In this document: piece by piece, positions 1-11,409 of the stretch
Layout of the letters: every line of letters starts with the position of its first letter
Numbering within the stretch: position 1 is the first letter of the stretch
NCBI GenBank assembly: GCA_018398805.1
Contig: JAGFBZ010002843.1
Span: 62,001-126,000 of the forward strand
Direction of reading: 5' to 3'
DNA from: Hirundichthys speculiger
Taxonomy: Eukaryota; Chordata; Actinopteri; Beloniformes; Exocoetidae
DNA length: 64,000 nt
The notes under the pieces: model-generated
What the model was told of the DNA's origin: nothing
Database searches by the model: none
Seen by the model: the letters and a program-made list of their open reading frames with translations, nothing else
Made by a program: the position numbers and the translations under genes

Positions 1-389
1 CTGCCTCCCAACCACACCTCTCCAGGTCTCACTGTCATTGCCCACGTGAGCATTGAAGTCCCCCAGCAGAACGAGGGAGTCACCAGATGGAACACTCTCC
101 AGTACTCCATCCAAGGACTCCAAAAAGGGTGGGTACTCTGAACTGCTATTTGGTGAGTAAGCACAAACAACAGTCAGGACCCGTCCCCCCACCCGGAGGC
201 GGAGAGAGGATACCCTTTCATCCACCGGGGTAAACCCCAATGTACAGGCGCCAAGTCGGGGGGCAATAAGTATGCCCACACCAGCTCGGCGCCTCTCACC
301 TGGAGCAACTCCAGAGTGGAAGAGAGTCCCACCCCTCTCGAGGATACTGGTTTCAGAGCCCAAGCCGTGTGTCGAGGTGAGTTCAACTA
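1..389 (-). mobile_element. Rex3-like (RTE clade) LINE, endonuclease part
   Basis: Minus-strand remnant of the AP-type endonuclease of an RTE/Rex3-like LINE; the rest of the element lies left of the window. Around 40-120 the minus strand reads the catalytic GDFNAHVGN segment, and around 174-300 a stretch close to the homologous part of the other Rex3-like copy at 60511-63614. The copy is continuous with 1593-2125: a Rex1/CR1-like LINE has split it, and TTCAACTA (382-389) on this side matches TCCAACTA (1593-1600) on the other. No long open frame remains. The clade is recognised by similarity; whether it is Rex3 in the strict sense is an inference. Confidence 0.8.
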
Positions 390-1592
390 GACTTAGACTT
401 AGACTTTCTTTTATTGTCATCGCACAAAAAAACACACGGCAGTGAGGTTTTTCGTCAACGAAATGTCGTTGCTTGGCTTTCCGTATTACAGCTTAAAAAA
501 ATTACAATACAATACTGTAGTGCTACAGACCTAAAAAACCTAAAGGTTGTAGTGAGCGCGTAGAGATAGAATAAAAACCAGGATGTAAAACAGCAGAATC
601 CGTGTAAACAGCAGGTTCAAGTGCAGTGCAGAGCTATGTAGCAGCAATAAAAAATATATATATATATATGAATATGAATATGACTATGGAATATACAAAT
701 ATACAAATATTGCACAGAAACTGAGATTAAAAATATTGCACAGAATTTGAATTGAAAAATGTATTGCACGGAAAAAATATATTTCAGAGATATTTACATA
801 AGGGAAATTATGTGCCATTGTCCATGGGTTGGGGGTTTATTTGTCCATTGAGTAGTCTGATGGCCAGGGGGAAATAACTGTTTCTGAGTCTGGCTGTTCT
901 GCAACGGATGCTGCGGAACCTTCTGCCAGACGGCAGGCGTGAGAACAGTCCATGTTGGGGGTGGATGGGGTCAGAGAGGATCCGATGGGCTCTGGATAAG
1001 CTCTGTCTGCTATGTCCTTGATGGGCAGGAGTGGGGTCCCGATGATCTTCTCCGCTGTCCTCACCACTCTCTGCAGAGACTTCCACACTGAGGCCCTGCA
1101 GCTCCCAGACCAGACGGAGATGCAGCTGGTCAGCAGGCTTTCGATGGTCCCTCTGTAGAAGGTGGTTAGGATGGGAGGGGGGAGGGAAGCTCTCCTCATC
1201 CGTCGCAGAAAGTGCAGGCGCTGCTGCGCCTTCTTCGCCAGGGAGGAGGTGTGGAGTGACCAGCTGAGGTCGTCGGTGATATGCATCCCCAGGTATTTGG
1301 TTGTGCTCACGACTTCCCTGGCTGTGTTGTTGATGAGGAGTGGTGTGTGGCTGGGTCTGGATCTCCTGAAGTCCACAATGATCTCTTTAGTTTTATCGAC
1401 ATTCAGGACCAGGTTGTTCACCTTACACCAGTCCACCAGATGTTGCACTTCCTCCCTGTAGGCCAGTTCATTATTGTCCTGTATGAGGCCCACGACTGTT
1501 GTGTCATCCGCGTACTTCAGGATGTGGTTGCTGCTGTACCTGGGGCGACAGTCGTGGGACATCAGGGTGAACAGCAGGGGGCTCAGAACACA
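390..1592 (-). mobile_element. Rex1/CR1-like LINE, 5'-truncated, nested
   Basis: Minus-strand non-LTR retrotransposon fragment inserted into a Rex3-like copy. Its open part runs from about 1592 down to 837 and starts inside the reverse transcriptase at the CVLSPLLF motif. It carries the catalytic KYADDTTVV segment and the thumb region with KYLGMHITDDLSW. Below 837 lie a 3' untranslated tail with the typical fish segment around 410-480 (TTTATTGTCATCGCAC, AACGAAATGTCGTTG) and a terminal run of short GACTTA units at 390-403. The 8-bp flanks TTCAACTA (382-389) and TCCAACTA (1593-1600), one mismatch, are probably the target-site duplication. Rex1/Babar against other CR1 or L2 lineages is not settled by eye. 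Confidence 0.82.
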
Positions 1593-2125
1593 TCCAACTA
1601 TATCTAGTTGGAACCGCTCGACCTCACACAACAGCTCAGGCTCCTTCCCCGCCAGAGAGGTGATATTCCACATCCCTAGAGCTAGCTTCTGCAACCGAGG
1701 ATCGGACTGCCAGGGTCCCCGCATCCGGCCACCGCCCAGCTCACTAAGCACCCGACCTCTATGGCCCCTCCTGCAGGTGGTGAGTCCACGGGAGTGGGGG
1801 CCCAGGTTTCCCTTTCGGGCTGAGCCCGGCCGGGCCCCATGGGCAAAGGCCCGGCCACCAGGCGCTCGCCTCCGAGCCCCACCTCCAGGCCTGGCTCCAG
1901 AGGGGGGCCCCGGCGACCTGCGTCCGGGCAAGAGAAACCTTGGTCCTCGGTTGTCCATCATCATAGAGATCTTTGTGAGCCACACTTTGTCTGGTCCCTC
2001 ACCTAGAGACCTGTTTGCCATGGGTGACCCTTCCAGGGGCATAAAGCCCCCGACAACATAGCTCCTAGGATCACTGGGACACGCAAACTCCTCCACCACG
2101 ATAAGGTGGTGACTCATGGAGGAGT
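1593..2125 (-). mobile_element. Rex3-like LINE, 5' region and start of endonuclease
   Basis: This is the 5' end of the Rex3-like element whose continuation is at 1-389. On the minus strand it opens at about 2117 with MSHHLIVVEEFACP, characteristic of the 5' leader of these fish elements, passes through a Pro/Gly/Ala/Arg-rich stretch, and reaches the start of the endonuclease (GMWNITSLAGKEPELL, then LDIVG) before the Rex1-like insertion. The same leader motifs recur in the copy at 60511-63614. An open frame of 426 codons (2117 to 837) runs through the junction into the Rex1-like RT; it is a chance fusion made by nested insertion, not one gene. Confidence 0.8.
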
Positions 2126-3257
2126 AACCACATCTGTGTATAATCTTAAATAAATATAAAGAGTCAGAGATTTGATGTCCACAGCAGATTTACAGAAATG
2201 TATCCAGCCTTCATCTCCAGCAGACTTGACTACCATAATGATCTTTTGTCTGATTAGACAGCTTTAGATCATGATGAACCCTGTTGCCAGGGTTCTAACA
2301 AGATCGAGGAAAACTGAACACATTACGGCTGTTACCTCAGACTCGTCCATGCACAAAATTTGGATGGTGAATGAGGACTTTTAATCAGTATGAGCTGTAG
2401 GAATCCAAGGCTGATCGGATAGCACAGATAGGATACAAAACACACTAAATGTGACCAAGATCATGGTCCTTTGATAAGACAGTAGCACTGTTCAAGATTG
2501 TCAGATACACTTGTTCAGAGTGATATAATCATCAAACATATGAATGTTCAAGCAGATTGGATAATGCATGTGTAATTCAGAACAACTTTTCTATTCATGG
2601 AAAGAGATCTGTTAAGTAAAGCCTTTAGTTAGTCTCAACAATAGTGTGTTAGGGTCAATAGTCATAGATACAGTTACAGGAATTGATGGAGACAAAACAA
2701 GAGCAGGTTGGTCTGAAACATAGCCTTATCATATTTATGCTGGTATAGGTCTACACTGTAGGGAGACTTTAATCTGATCCACTGACTGGTGTTTTTACTT
2801 TTTCTCTTCAACTTTTACCTTTTTTATTGAGCTGTATCCATAGTTACTTTATTAATCTCATATCACTTTTGTAAAATGACAATGAAAGGATTTCTATTGA
2901 TTTAGGCCTCTGGTCAATTATCATATTTGTTCGCATATAAGATGACTCCGATCATAAGATGACTGCTATTTTTCAAATATCATTTTGGGAAAATAAAAAA
3001 TATAATGAAGACAATGAGGAATGTAACATAACTTTTTTGCTTTCTTTTCTTTGTTTGGGTTGGTTGTGTGATCTTCATTTAAGTTAGTCCAGCTTGCATG
3101 TGTTCACTGTGATGCTTGATTTGATTACTGTTTAGTTAGGTGCGGGCTCCATCTAGTGGCACAGATGTGTAACTACAAGGGAAGAGTATTGTCCATTTTG
3201 AGACTACCTTAATTTTTGAGAATATGATTTTTAGAATAAAATATCCTATGTTTGGCC
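2126..3257. other. intergenic, no gene seen
   Basis: AT-rich sequence between the Rex3-like element and BEL/Pao element 1. No reading frame, tandem repeat or LTR could be supported. The 3' half of BEL element 1 (rest of RT, RNase H, integrase, 3' LTR) would be expected here and is not recognisable. Confidence 0.5.
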
Positions 3258-4273
3258 CTATACTGTAGTAACATCATAAATATATCTGAACTGAAATTCA
3301 TCTGTTTCAACACACCACTGAACCCCAAGTGCCCGCTCAATATGAGGTTCTCCGAGTGCCATGTCTAGATCTTTGGTTTGCACACATTCTTCAGGTGGTA
3401 TTGTGGCAAGTATCTCTTTGTTATTGGACACGAACTTGTGCAGCCGAAGATTTCCTGTTCTGCACAAAGCTCTTGACTCCTCAATCAGATGTGTGGCTTC
3501 GTCTGGTGAGTTTACACTTATTAAGCCATCATCTACATAAAAGCTTCGCTGTATGAACTTGATGGACGCTTCGCTAAACTTTCCAAGACCCTGAGATGCC
3601 AGATGTTTAAATCCGAAGTTGGAGCAACCAGGTGATGAAGCTGCCCCGAACAGGTGCACCGGTACACTGAGGGTTTGGAGTTTAGATCACCGTTGTCCCA
3701 CCAGAGGAACCTTAGGTAGTCTTGATGTTCCTTTGCCACGTGAAACTGGTGGAACATCCTTTCCACGTCACACATTACAGCTATTGGCTCTTTTCTGAAT
3801 CTGCATAGAACTCCAACTAATGTGTTTGTCAGATCCGGTCCAGTTAAGAGATTGTCATTTAGAGAAGTGTCTTCAAAGCGTGCTGAACAGTCGAAAACCA
3901 CACGGATTTTCCCAGGTTTATGAGGATGATAAACCCCGTGGTGCGGAATGTACCATGCAGGTTGGTTCTCAAGTTCAGCTTGTGGAACTTTCTCAGCATC
4001 TCCTCGAGTGATTATGTCATTCATGAAATGGACATAGTCCTTGAAGTACTGCTCATTCTTCCTCAGTCGTCGCTCTAAAGCGGATAGTCTGTGAACTGCA
4101 CATAGTCTGTTGTCTGGAAGATCAGGTTTGTCTGTCTTGAAAGGAAGTGGGAGTTCAAAGTAGCCATCTTCCTTCTGCCTGATACCTTCCTTCACTTTAG
4201 ACAAAAAGAGAAGGTCTTCCTGTGAAACCAATATGTCATCCGTAGTGTGTTCTGTCTGTGAAATCAGCTTCAA
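3258..4273 (-). pseudogene. BEL/Pao pol: reverse transcriptase fragment
   Basis: Two overlapping open segments (4273-3533 and 3659-3258) cover the N-terminal part of a BEL/Pao reverse transcriptase. Recognisable landmarks are HFMNDIITRG, AWYIPHHGVYHP, VVFDCSARF, LNDNLLTGPDL, CDVERMFHQF, the HLFGAASSPGC segment and the catalytic FYVDDGL box. A frame change at about 3655 lies between the LRFLWWDNGD region and HLFGAASSPGC. The frame ends near the conserved RALGVQWC motif, so the thumb, RNase H and integrase are absent. Not functional. Confidence 0.85.
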
Positions 4274-5186
4274 GAGCCTTGATTATGTCTGTTGGATTGA
4301 TTTCCTTGACATGAGTTTTACATGCAAAGTGCACTTCCCTTCTTAAATTTAATGAAGGTTGAATGATAGGTGTCACTTGGTGCACAATGACTCTGTGGCT
4401 TGTTCCCATTGCATCTTTGCAATCACTTGCTGCACTGAAGCAACCGATGATGCTCCAGCCAAGATCTGTGCGTTGAGCGTAGGGATAGTTTTCTTCACCC
4501 GACAGGATCTCCCTAGGAAGGAGGGCTTGCTGACAGTTATAGCCAATTAGAAGGCCTACTTCACAATCTAACGATGGCGGGATCTTGTTGGCTAGTTGTT
4601 CTAGGTGAGGCCACTCTTGAGCAGTCTGGGAGGTTGGAATATGTGCCCTATCCGCTGGAATGAACTCTCTCGTGAAAAGTGGTGGCAATGGGATTCTTTT
4701 GTCTAGGTTATATCCTCTGACTTGCAAACTTGTCAATTTTTGACAAGGTATGTCTGTTGACCTGTTCGACATTGTGGACAGCCGCAAACAAACACTCTCC
4801 TTCCTTGTGTCGAGGTCGCGAGCCACTTCATCCAGAATGAAAGTTGTATCGCTCTGCGTGTCTAAGAGAGCATAAACCAGAATTTCTTGATCAGGTTGCT
4901 TTATGGATGAGACCCAGACCGGCACGATAGGGGAGGTCAGTGTGCTTAGGCCTTCTTGCATGACTCTATTAGCAGTTCCTGATGAAACTGTTTCTTTTGC
5001 AACTGCCTTGTCCTTTAAGTTGCTGTCTCCCTTTGGAGACACAAATGTTTGACGTTCTGTTAACTTGTCATCATGTAGACATGTCGGGTGTTTTTTCTGA
5101 CATTTTTCACACGTACTTCTGTTATCACACCCTCTTGAATGATGACCTGTCTTCAAGCACCCAAAGCAGAGCCTTTCTGTCTGCAC
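4236..5186 (-). pseudogene. BEL/Pao gag-pol: zinc knuckle and aspartic protease
   Basis: Open segment of 316 codons. It starts with a nucleocapsid-type zinc knuckle, CFGCLKTGHHSRGC, and a second Cys pair (CEKCQKKHPTCLH). About 100 residues in comes the BEL/Pao retropepsin (DUF1758-type) with active-site motif LLDTQSDTTF and a downstream LLIGYNC segment. In the intact polyprotein this part packages RNA and processes Gag-Pol. It is out of frame with the gag segment above (5824-5153) and with the RT segment below, so the polyprotein is broken at both junctions. Confidence 0.83.
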
Positions 5187-7045
5187 AAACTTGATACGTT
5201 CTTGGACAGTCTTTTCACAGAACTTTCTACAGTTGGCAAGGACATGTCCCGTTCTTTTACACAGAAGTCACACGATGGAACATTGTGTTGTGCCGTGTTT
5301 GTAGACAGCGTTTTTCCTTGAATAGTTTGACCACGGTGTTGCCTTTGTCTTTCACCTTCTATCCTCTTGACTGCTTGAATAGATGAGATGGGGTCACAAG
5401 CGAGATCTGCTTCCTTTGACAGGAAATCAACCAACTCTTTAAATGATGGGTATCTGGCATTTGCTAATCTCTTTTCCATCACTTTGCGGTTCCAACTTGA
5501 TACTAACCAGTCTGGAAGTTTCAACAGAATCCTTTGACTTTCATTGCAGTCATTAAGGACTTCTAAAGTTTGGATGTGGGGCATTGCAGCTTCGCAACTC
5601 TGAAGAAAGTCTGCAAATTCTCTTAACTCACAGCCATCTTTGGAGCTTATTTTTGGCCATCCATGCAACTTATCTCTGAAAGACTTCCCTATTATGAATG
5701 GGTCTCCAAAGCGTTTTTCTAACAGTTGCCAGGCTGAGTCATATGCTTCCTCTGAGCCCAGCAGGAAAAATCCTTCCACAGCCTTCTTTGCAGTGCCACC
5801 TAGATACTGTCTTAGGTAGTACAATTTTTCGTTCTTGGGAATGTTTTTTTCTGTCGATTAAAGTTAGAAATGACAGTCGCCAATCATTAAACTTTAAAGG
5901 GTCTCCAGTAAATACTGCAGGCTCTGGTATAGGGAGACGACTAGCACTAATAGCTTCCGCTAGTGCACTGACCAAAGCAACATTGGAGCTATTCTGTACT
6001 TGTACAATGTGTGGATGAGTCACGGGAACCTGTGATGTGGGCTGCTGGGCTGAGGAGGGAGCTTGACTTGTGTTTGGTGGGAACTGGGGAACGAATGGGG
6101 GGCTTGAGGCATGTAGGGCTTGGGATATGGCTGGCTGAGATTGTGGAATGAAAGGTGGAATTGACGCATGAAGACTCTGGGTTTCAGAAACTTGAAATTC
6201 TACTGCTGGTTCAGCTTCATTCAGTAGGTTGAGTGTTCCATAGTTTCCAGCTTGATCATAGACTTTTGCTCTAGCTCTTGCAGCATTTAGTTTCTTTACT
6301 TCTTCTAGGCGATCAAGCTTTCTGCGCCTTTCTTGAATTGCTTGTTGCCTGGCAAGCTTCTCTTTTTCAAACTGTGCCAGTCTTTGTTTATCTTCAGCTT
6401 CTAGTCTTTGTAGTTCTGTTGTTTCTTTTTCTTGTTCATCCAGTACTGCCAGAACTTCTTGAGCAGCTGCAGCTTCAGCCACAGCCTCATTTCTCTTGAC
6501 CGAGAGGATACTGGAGCTGACAGAACTGTGCCTTGAATGATGAGACCTTGACGGAGAACTTGTGGAATTCAGTACTGATCCAACATCAGGCCAAGGTTCT
6601 TCCTCTTCGCCTTCTGAATGTCCCGACAGTTGTCTTTGTGCTCTAAAAATAATGTGTGATCTGAGAGTGATACGCATGTGTCAACTCTTCGTCGAATCTC
6701 TGACTCAGGAGTTTGCACTTTACGTAACTCTTCATAGATAGCTTTAACTTCTGAACATGCAGCTTTGATACTTTCAATGAGCTCCTTCAAGTCTTCTTCT
6801 GAGACTGTGTCAGACAGCAATTCTTTGCCTACTCTTGCATGATACCTCCACTTTTCATACTTAATTTTGAATCGACGCAATAAGGTCTTAAGCCTTTCTT
6901 CTTCAAGCTCTTTTCCCTTTTCTGTCAGTGTTCGAACTCTTTCACTTCTTCGTAGCTTTTCTTCTTCTGCTGATTCACTCGTGGCTTCAGGTACAGCAGG
7001 TGGTCCCGTATTTTTATGGCAGGGCTCAGTTTTTGTGTCAGACAT
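5153..7045 (-). pseudogene. BEL/Pao gag region, frameshifted
   Basis: Three overlapping open segments form one decayed gag. 7045-6569 starts with MSDTKTEP and is Glu/Lys/Arg-rich and helical. 6677-5739 continues with a long charged coiled coil (Glu, Lys, Arg, Ala and Gln rich, roughly 6480-6240), then a Pro/Ser/Gln-rich linker with repeated HAS-PPF motifs, then the start of the DUF1759 capsid-like domain (FTGDPLKFNDW). 5824-5153 continues that domain (YYLRQYLGGTAKKAVEG, LLEKRFGDP, LKLPDWL). Frame changes fall near 6650 and near 5830. The start is chosen as the first ATG before the helical region. Confidence 0.78.
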
Positions 7046-7672
7046 TTTGAGATGGTTTGAATGACTATATGATGTGTATATGATGTATTGACTTGGATTT
7101 CTATTGGACTATGTGTCAATACGAGGCACGGTAAGTTTAAATGTTTAACCACAAATTCTTAATCACTGTATGCACTGTGAGTCTGCTTAACTCAATTTCT
7201 AAATACAAAAGGCATCAAAGAACTGTTTTGGCATTTGCAACTTATCAAAATTATGGCTTGCTTCAAATAGAACAAGTGAAAATAATTGGACAAATATTCA
7301 ACACAAGTATCCAAATATAAACCTTAGTTAGAAAGTGAATATATCCAAAAATTGTTATTGTATCAGATAGTATAATGTTTCACATAAGCAGATGCCTTTA
7401 AACTTAATCACCCTTTATACGCATATAGATTTCCACACCTTTAGTTTCAACCTATAATGTCTCTTTAACCTTTGTGTTGATAAACATGAAATACACAATT
7501 CTTAATCTTCACTGAGAATGATATCACTTTGTACTTTCAACACCTTTGGCAATCAATAATAAACATTAGATTAATCCCAAAACATGTAGGCTTAATATAG
7601 TTTGCAAGGCTAAAAGACTTGAGTCCTTGATTGCAGCTTTAATGTTGAGCCACTTCTCACACCACTTTAACT

Positions 7673-8301
7673 TGAAGACTGGCGGAGAACTTGCTGGCTT
7701 TACCTTGAAAAGTTGCACTTTCGACGTAGTCTAATCGCCGTTGCGTCTTGTTGCCATGGCGACAATGTTTATAAGCGTTGCCTCTCTGATGCGCTGATGC
7801 TCGTCGCGGTGTACGCAGTTCCCCTTATCTTGAAAGGCTGCACATTGAACGTAGTCCACTCGCCGGAGCGTCTCGTTGCCACGGTGACGATGTTCGTGGG
7901 CTTTACTCCTCTGGTGCGCTGGGTCGCTGAGGTGTTACGTTCATGTCTTCATCTCTCCTACCCATGTTGAGCAGGCGAGTTTTCACTGTAGCTCTCATCA
8001 CAACAGACACGGGTCGGTTTCTCTTTTACTGGCATTTATTCGTCTCTTCTGTTCATGTTCATGCCGTGAAAACTGCAGCAATATACAAATATATATATCA
8101 GCTCACAACAAAGAGCTCACATGAAGTAAATAAAAGCATAAATGTCACGTTGTGTAAAATAAAGCATCAATAAAACAAAAGAAAATACCTCGTTAGCCGC
8201 TTGTCATGACGAGAGGTCTTTCGGCCGTGCTTGGGGGTATAGTGCCAATTAAATTTGCTGTGGCAGCGCACGGGTACTTAAGATTGGTTCCGGGCCAAAC
8301 A
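7673..8301 (-). repeat. candidate 5' LTR of BEL element 1
   Basis: Upstream of gag on the minus strand. Read on that strand it would begin TGTTTGGCCCGG (8301) and end GTCTTCA (7673). It is followed within a few bases by TGGTGTGAGAAGTGG (about 7664-7650), which resembles primer-binding sites of fish LTR elements. The partner LTR is not in the window, so the ends are inferred from TG...CA and the primer site only. Confidence 0.35.
7701..7950. repeat. 125-bp diverged tandem duplication
   Basis: Two copies, 7701-7825 and 7826-7950. They share CTTGAAA, GTTGCAC/GCTGCAC, GACGTAGTC/AACGTAGTC, CTCGCCG, CGTTGCCACGG/TGTTGCCATGG and ATGTT, and end in GGTGCGCTG/GATGCGCTG. The copies lie inside the candidate LTR, so they may be a duplicated U3 segment. 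Confidence 0.6.
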
Positions 8302-9773
8302 CAGCACCAATGAAACGAACTTATGAAATATATGAAATTATTCTGTTTTCTTTTATAACATACAGACATATGAATTTCTAATTTAACATTTTTATCTAAA
8401 TTATTTAACAGCATGAAATTATGAATTATCATTTAACACAGCTACAACAACACTAACATTAATAATAATTAATTAAAATTTAAGTGATGGACAGTTGTCA
8501 GGTCTTCCTACCTGCTGCTGATGGTTTCTGTTTAATTCATCTCAGATCAGAACTGGATTTAGGACACTTAATTTAAACCGTCATCACAAGATACTTTAAT
8601 ACTGAACAGGTCAAAGAAACACAGATTTCAAAGTGATTAATTAAATTAATGAATGAATTCGATGAAACAGAACTCCAGCAGTCTGACAGAGGAAGGAAAA
8701 ACAGACTCATCAAGAGTCTAGATTCCAGATTCAGATTCAGATTCAGAAACACAGAAAACATTCTGTGTTTTCTCTGCTCAGTTTTTAAAAGTTCACTTTA
8801 GTCCAGAAAGGAAGCCATCCTGACCTCCAGTCCAGATTTGACCTCTGACCTCCACAACCAAAACAGACCATCAACTCAGTTAAAGTGATGTTGACAGCAT
8901 GAACCTAGCAGCTGCATACAGTCAGCTGGGACTGAGACACATCTGACATTAAAACCTTGTCTATATTTATGACGTGTTGAACAGATGTTTTAGACCATTT
9001 CATCCAGATTAAACAGCTCAGAGCTTCCGGCATGTTCCTCTCTGGACAAAGGTAATCTGGATGTCTCAGACCCAGAAGATGTTTTCATTCATCCTGTACC
9101 ACTGAATGACATTAAACAGGTTTTAGTCTCTTAGTCATTTAGTCACTTTGTGTGAAATGTCATGTGACATGTGTCAGCTGTGTGCTGACAGCAGAGAAGG
9201 TCATCCAGGGATGACTGGTTTTATTCTGACATGGAGTGTGATAAATCACTAATTGAGTACAGATATATTACTATCATTACATAATCTGACTTTCAAAATA
9301 TTTACTATTTAAAACTGTTTTGTTTTAGTTATGTTTACACTTTTTCTGTAATGAATCTGTGTTTTTTCTTTATAAAATATTTTGTGAACACAAACATTTC
9401 CGAAACATGCTTATAAAGTAACAGCTAAACATAGATCAGTTTCACTCTGCAGATTCATATGAGTTAAATAAAACTGAGCTAAATGGAGTACAGCTGTATA
9501 CTCTAAATGGTCAGAGCCTTACAGATACATTTTCATGATATGGAACTTTGAAATGATGTTGATAAAAAATGATGTTTAACTAAATGTTTTCCATTGACAT
9601 GGGTGTCTAATATATGTCTTAATTGTGTCTTCCAGGTGTCTGCTGACCATCTCTATTGTCCCTATCATTTTGGCTACTCTGTCTTTCCTGTCCCTCTCCT
9701 TCTGTCTAATTCTGTCCTGCTCTGTCTGATTTTGGACTGAAAAAGATCTGGAAAATTCTGAAAAAACCTATAG
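8302..9773. other. no gene seen
   Basis: AT-rich sequence with no supportable reading frame or repeat. AGTTGTCAGGTCTTC occurs near 8492 and again near 18887 on either side of the Helitron region; this may be chance. Confidence 0.4.
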
Positions 9774-10500
9774 ATTCAAGTGCCAGATACCAGTTCTGGA
9801 AAAACGTACTGATTCAAGTGCCAGATACCAGTTCTGGAAAAACATACTGATTCAAGTGCCAGATACCAGTTCTGGAAAAAACTTCTGATTCAAGTGCCAG
9901 ATACCTGTTCTGGAAAAACCTTCTGATTCAAGTGCCAGATACCAGTTCTGGAAAAACCTTCTGATTCAAGTGCCAGATACCAGTTCTGGAAAAACCTTCT
10001 GATTCAAGTGCCAGATACCTGTTCTGGAAAAACCTTCTGATTCAAGTGCCAGATACCTGTTCTGGAAAAACCTTCTGATTCAAGTGCCAGATACCAGTTC
10101 TGGAAAAACCCTCTGATTCAAGTGCCAGATACCAGTTCTGGAAAAAACTTCTGATTCAAGTGCCAGATACCTGTTCTGGAAAAACCTTCTGATTCAAGTG
10201 CCAGATACCATTTCTGGAAAAACCTTCTGATTCAAGTGCCAAATACCTGTTCTGAAAAAACCTTCTGATTCAAGTGCCAAATACCTGTTCTGAAAAAACC
10301 TTCTGATTCAAGTGCCAGATACCTGTTCTGGAAAAACCTTCTGATTCAAGTGCCAGATACCAGTTCTGGAAAAAACTTCTGATTCAAGTGCCAGATACCT
10401 GTTCTGGAAAAAACTTCTGATTCAAGTGCCAGATACCAGTTCTGGAAAAACATACTGATTCAAGTGCCAGATACCAGTATTGGAAAAGCCTTCTGATTCA
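9774..10500 (+). repeat. 38-bp minisatellite, about 19 copies
   Basis: Tandem units of the form GATTCAAGTGCCAGATACC followed by AGTTCTGGAAAAACCTTCT. Unit length is 38 bp, occasionally 39 where an A is added to the A-run. Copies differ at a few positions (CCAGTTC against CCTGTTC; CTTCT against GTACT or ATACT). The array lies 0.9 kb before the Helitron ORF. Confidence 0.95.
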
Positions 10501-11409
10501 AGGCTTTGAAGACAAAGAAAAAAACTATTGGAGTCTTTTAAACGTATTTTCTATATTATAAGATACTGTTTTAATACTCTTTTAAATTTAATTCTTGATA
10601 TAAATTTATAAAATATTACAGCTAATTGGATTTCATAGAATATTATTACAGTTTAAGAGCACTGTTATCTGTTCCTGTGTGGCCCTGCTGATTCTGGACT
10701 GACTGCAGGTTGGTACTGAAAGGTTTGTTCTGAGAGTTGTAGACACTTTTAACAGATTAAGTGTCTGTATATTGTGTTTATAATAAAAAAGCAGAAATCT
10801 AACAAGGACCTGGAGTGGCTGTTTCCTGTCTGCAGTGAAACAAGTTGTGGAATCTCAAGAAAAACAATCATTTGTCACTAAACTGCCACAGCTGTCTTTC
10901 CATTTTCTAACGAAACAACAGAAGGTTAACAATTATATTAATATAAACAAAAGATTTTACACATTTACTTAAAGTCATTTTCAAGTTAGTTTCTATCTCA
11001 CATTAAAGTGTTACTGGTTTAATAAGGGTCAAGTTTCAACAATTAGGCTTACAACAATTACTATTCCCTGGGACCAACAGCTGATCAAATACATCTTTAT
11101 TGTGAACCAAACTAAAATTTTTTAAATTTTGTAAATTTAAAAACATTTGGGAGCTTGAGTAGCTACAATTTTACTACAGCAGTGCTTTTTGGTTACCTTT
11201 TTTTTGTCGTGACATTAATTGTAATTGTAACATAATTACCTTATTGCAGAACTCTTGTGAATTGTGATAAATTATAAACATTTATTGTAGAAACCAAACA
11301 ACGAAGGTTATTTAAACCCTAAAGAGTTTGTCACAGCTATTTACAGAGTAAAACCTGAGTATTTTATTAATACAAACTAACAGTTGAGGTTTTTCTAAGT
11401 ACATCAACA
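10501..11409. other. 5' flank of the Helitron ORF
   Basis: AT-rich and without a reading frame. It presumably holds the Helitron promoter and 5' untranslated region, but no specific site can be supported. Confidence 0.4.

Larger units (their letters stand above)
3258..8301 (-). mobile_element. BEL/Pao LTR retrotransposon 1, decayed and 3'-truncated
   Basis: Minus-strand BEL/Pao element with gag (7045-5153), zinc-knuckle plus aspartic protease (5186-4236) and the first part of reverse transcriptase (4273-3258), in the usual order. At least four changes of reading frame separate the open segments. Coding similarity stops at 3258, so the end of RT, RNase H, integrase and the 3' LTR have been lost or replaced. 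A candidate 5' LTR lies at 7673-8301. It is a different lineage from BEL element 2 (46970-64000): the protease core here reads LDTQSDTTF, against LDPGSSATF there. Confidence 0.85.

Noticed and set aside
1162..2061. Plus-strand open frames of 99-195 codons over the first LINEs
   Set aside because: They are antisense shadows of recognised minus-strand LINE sequence and have no domain of their own.
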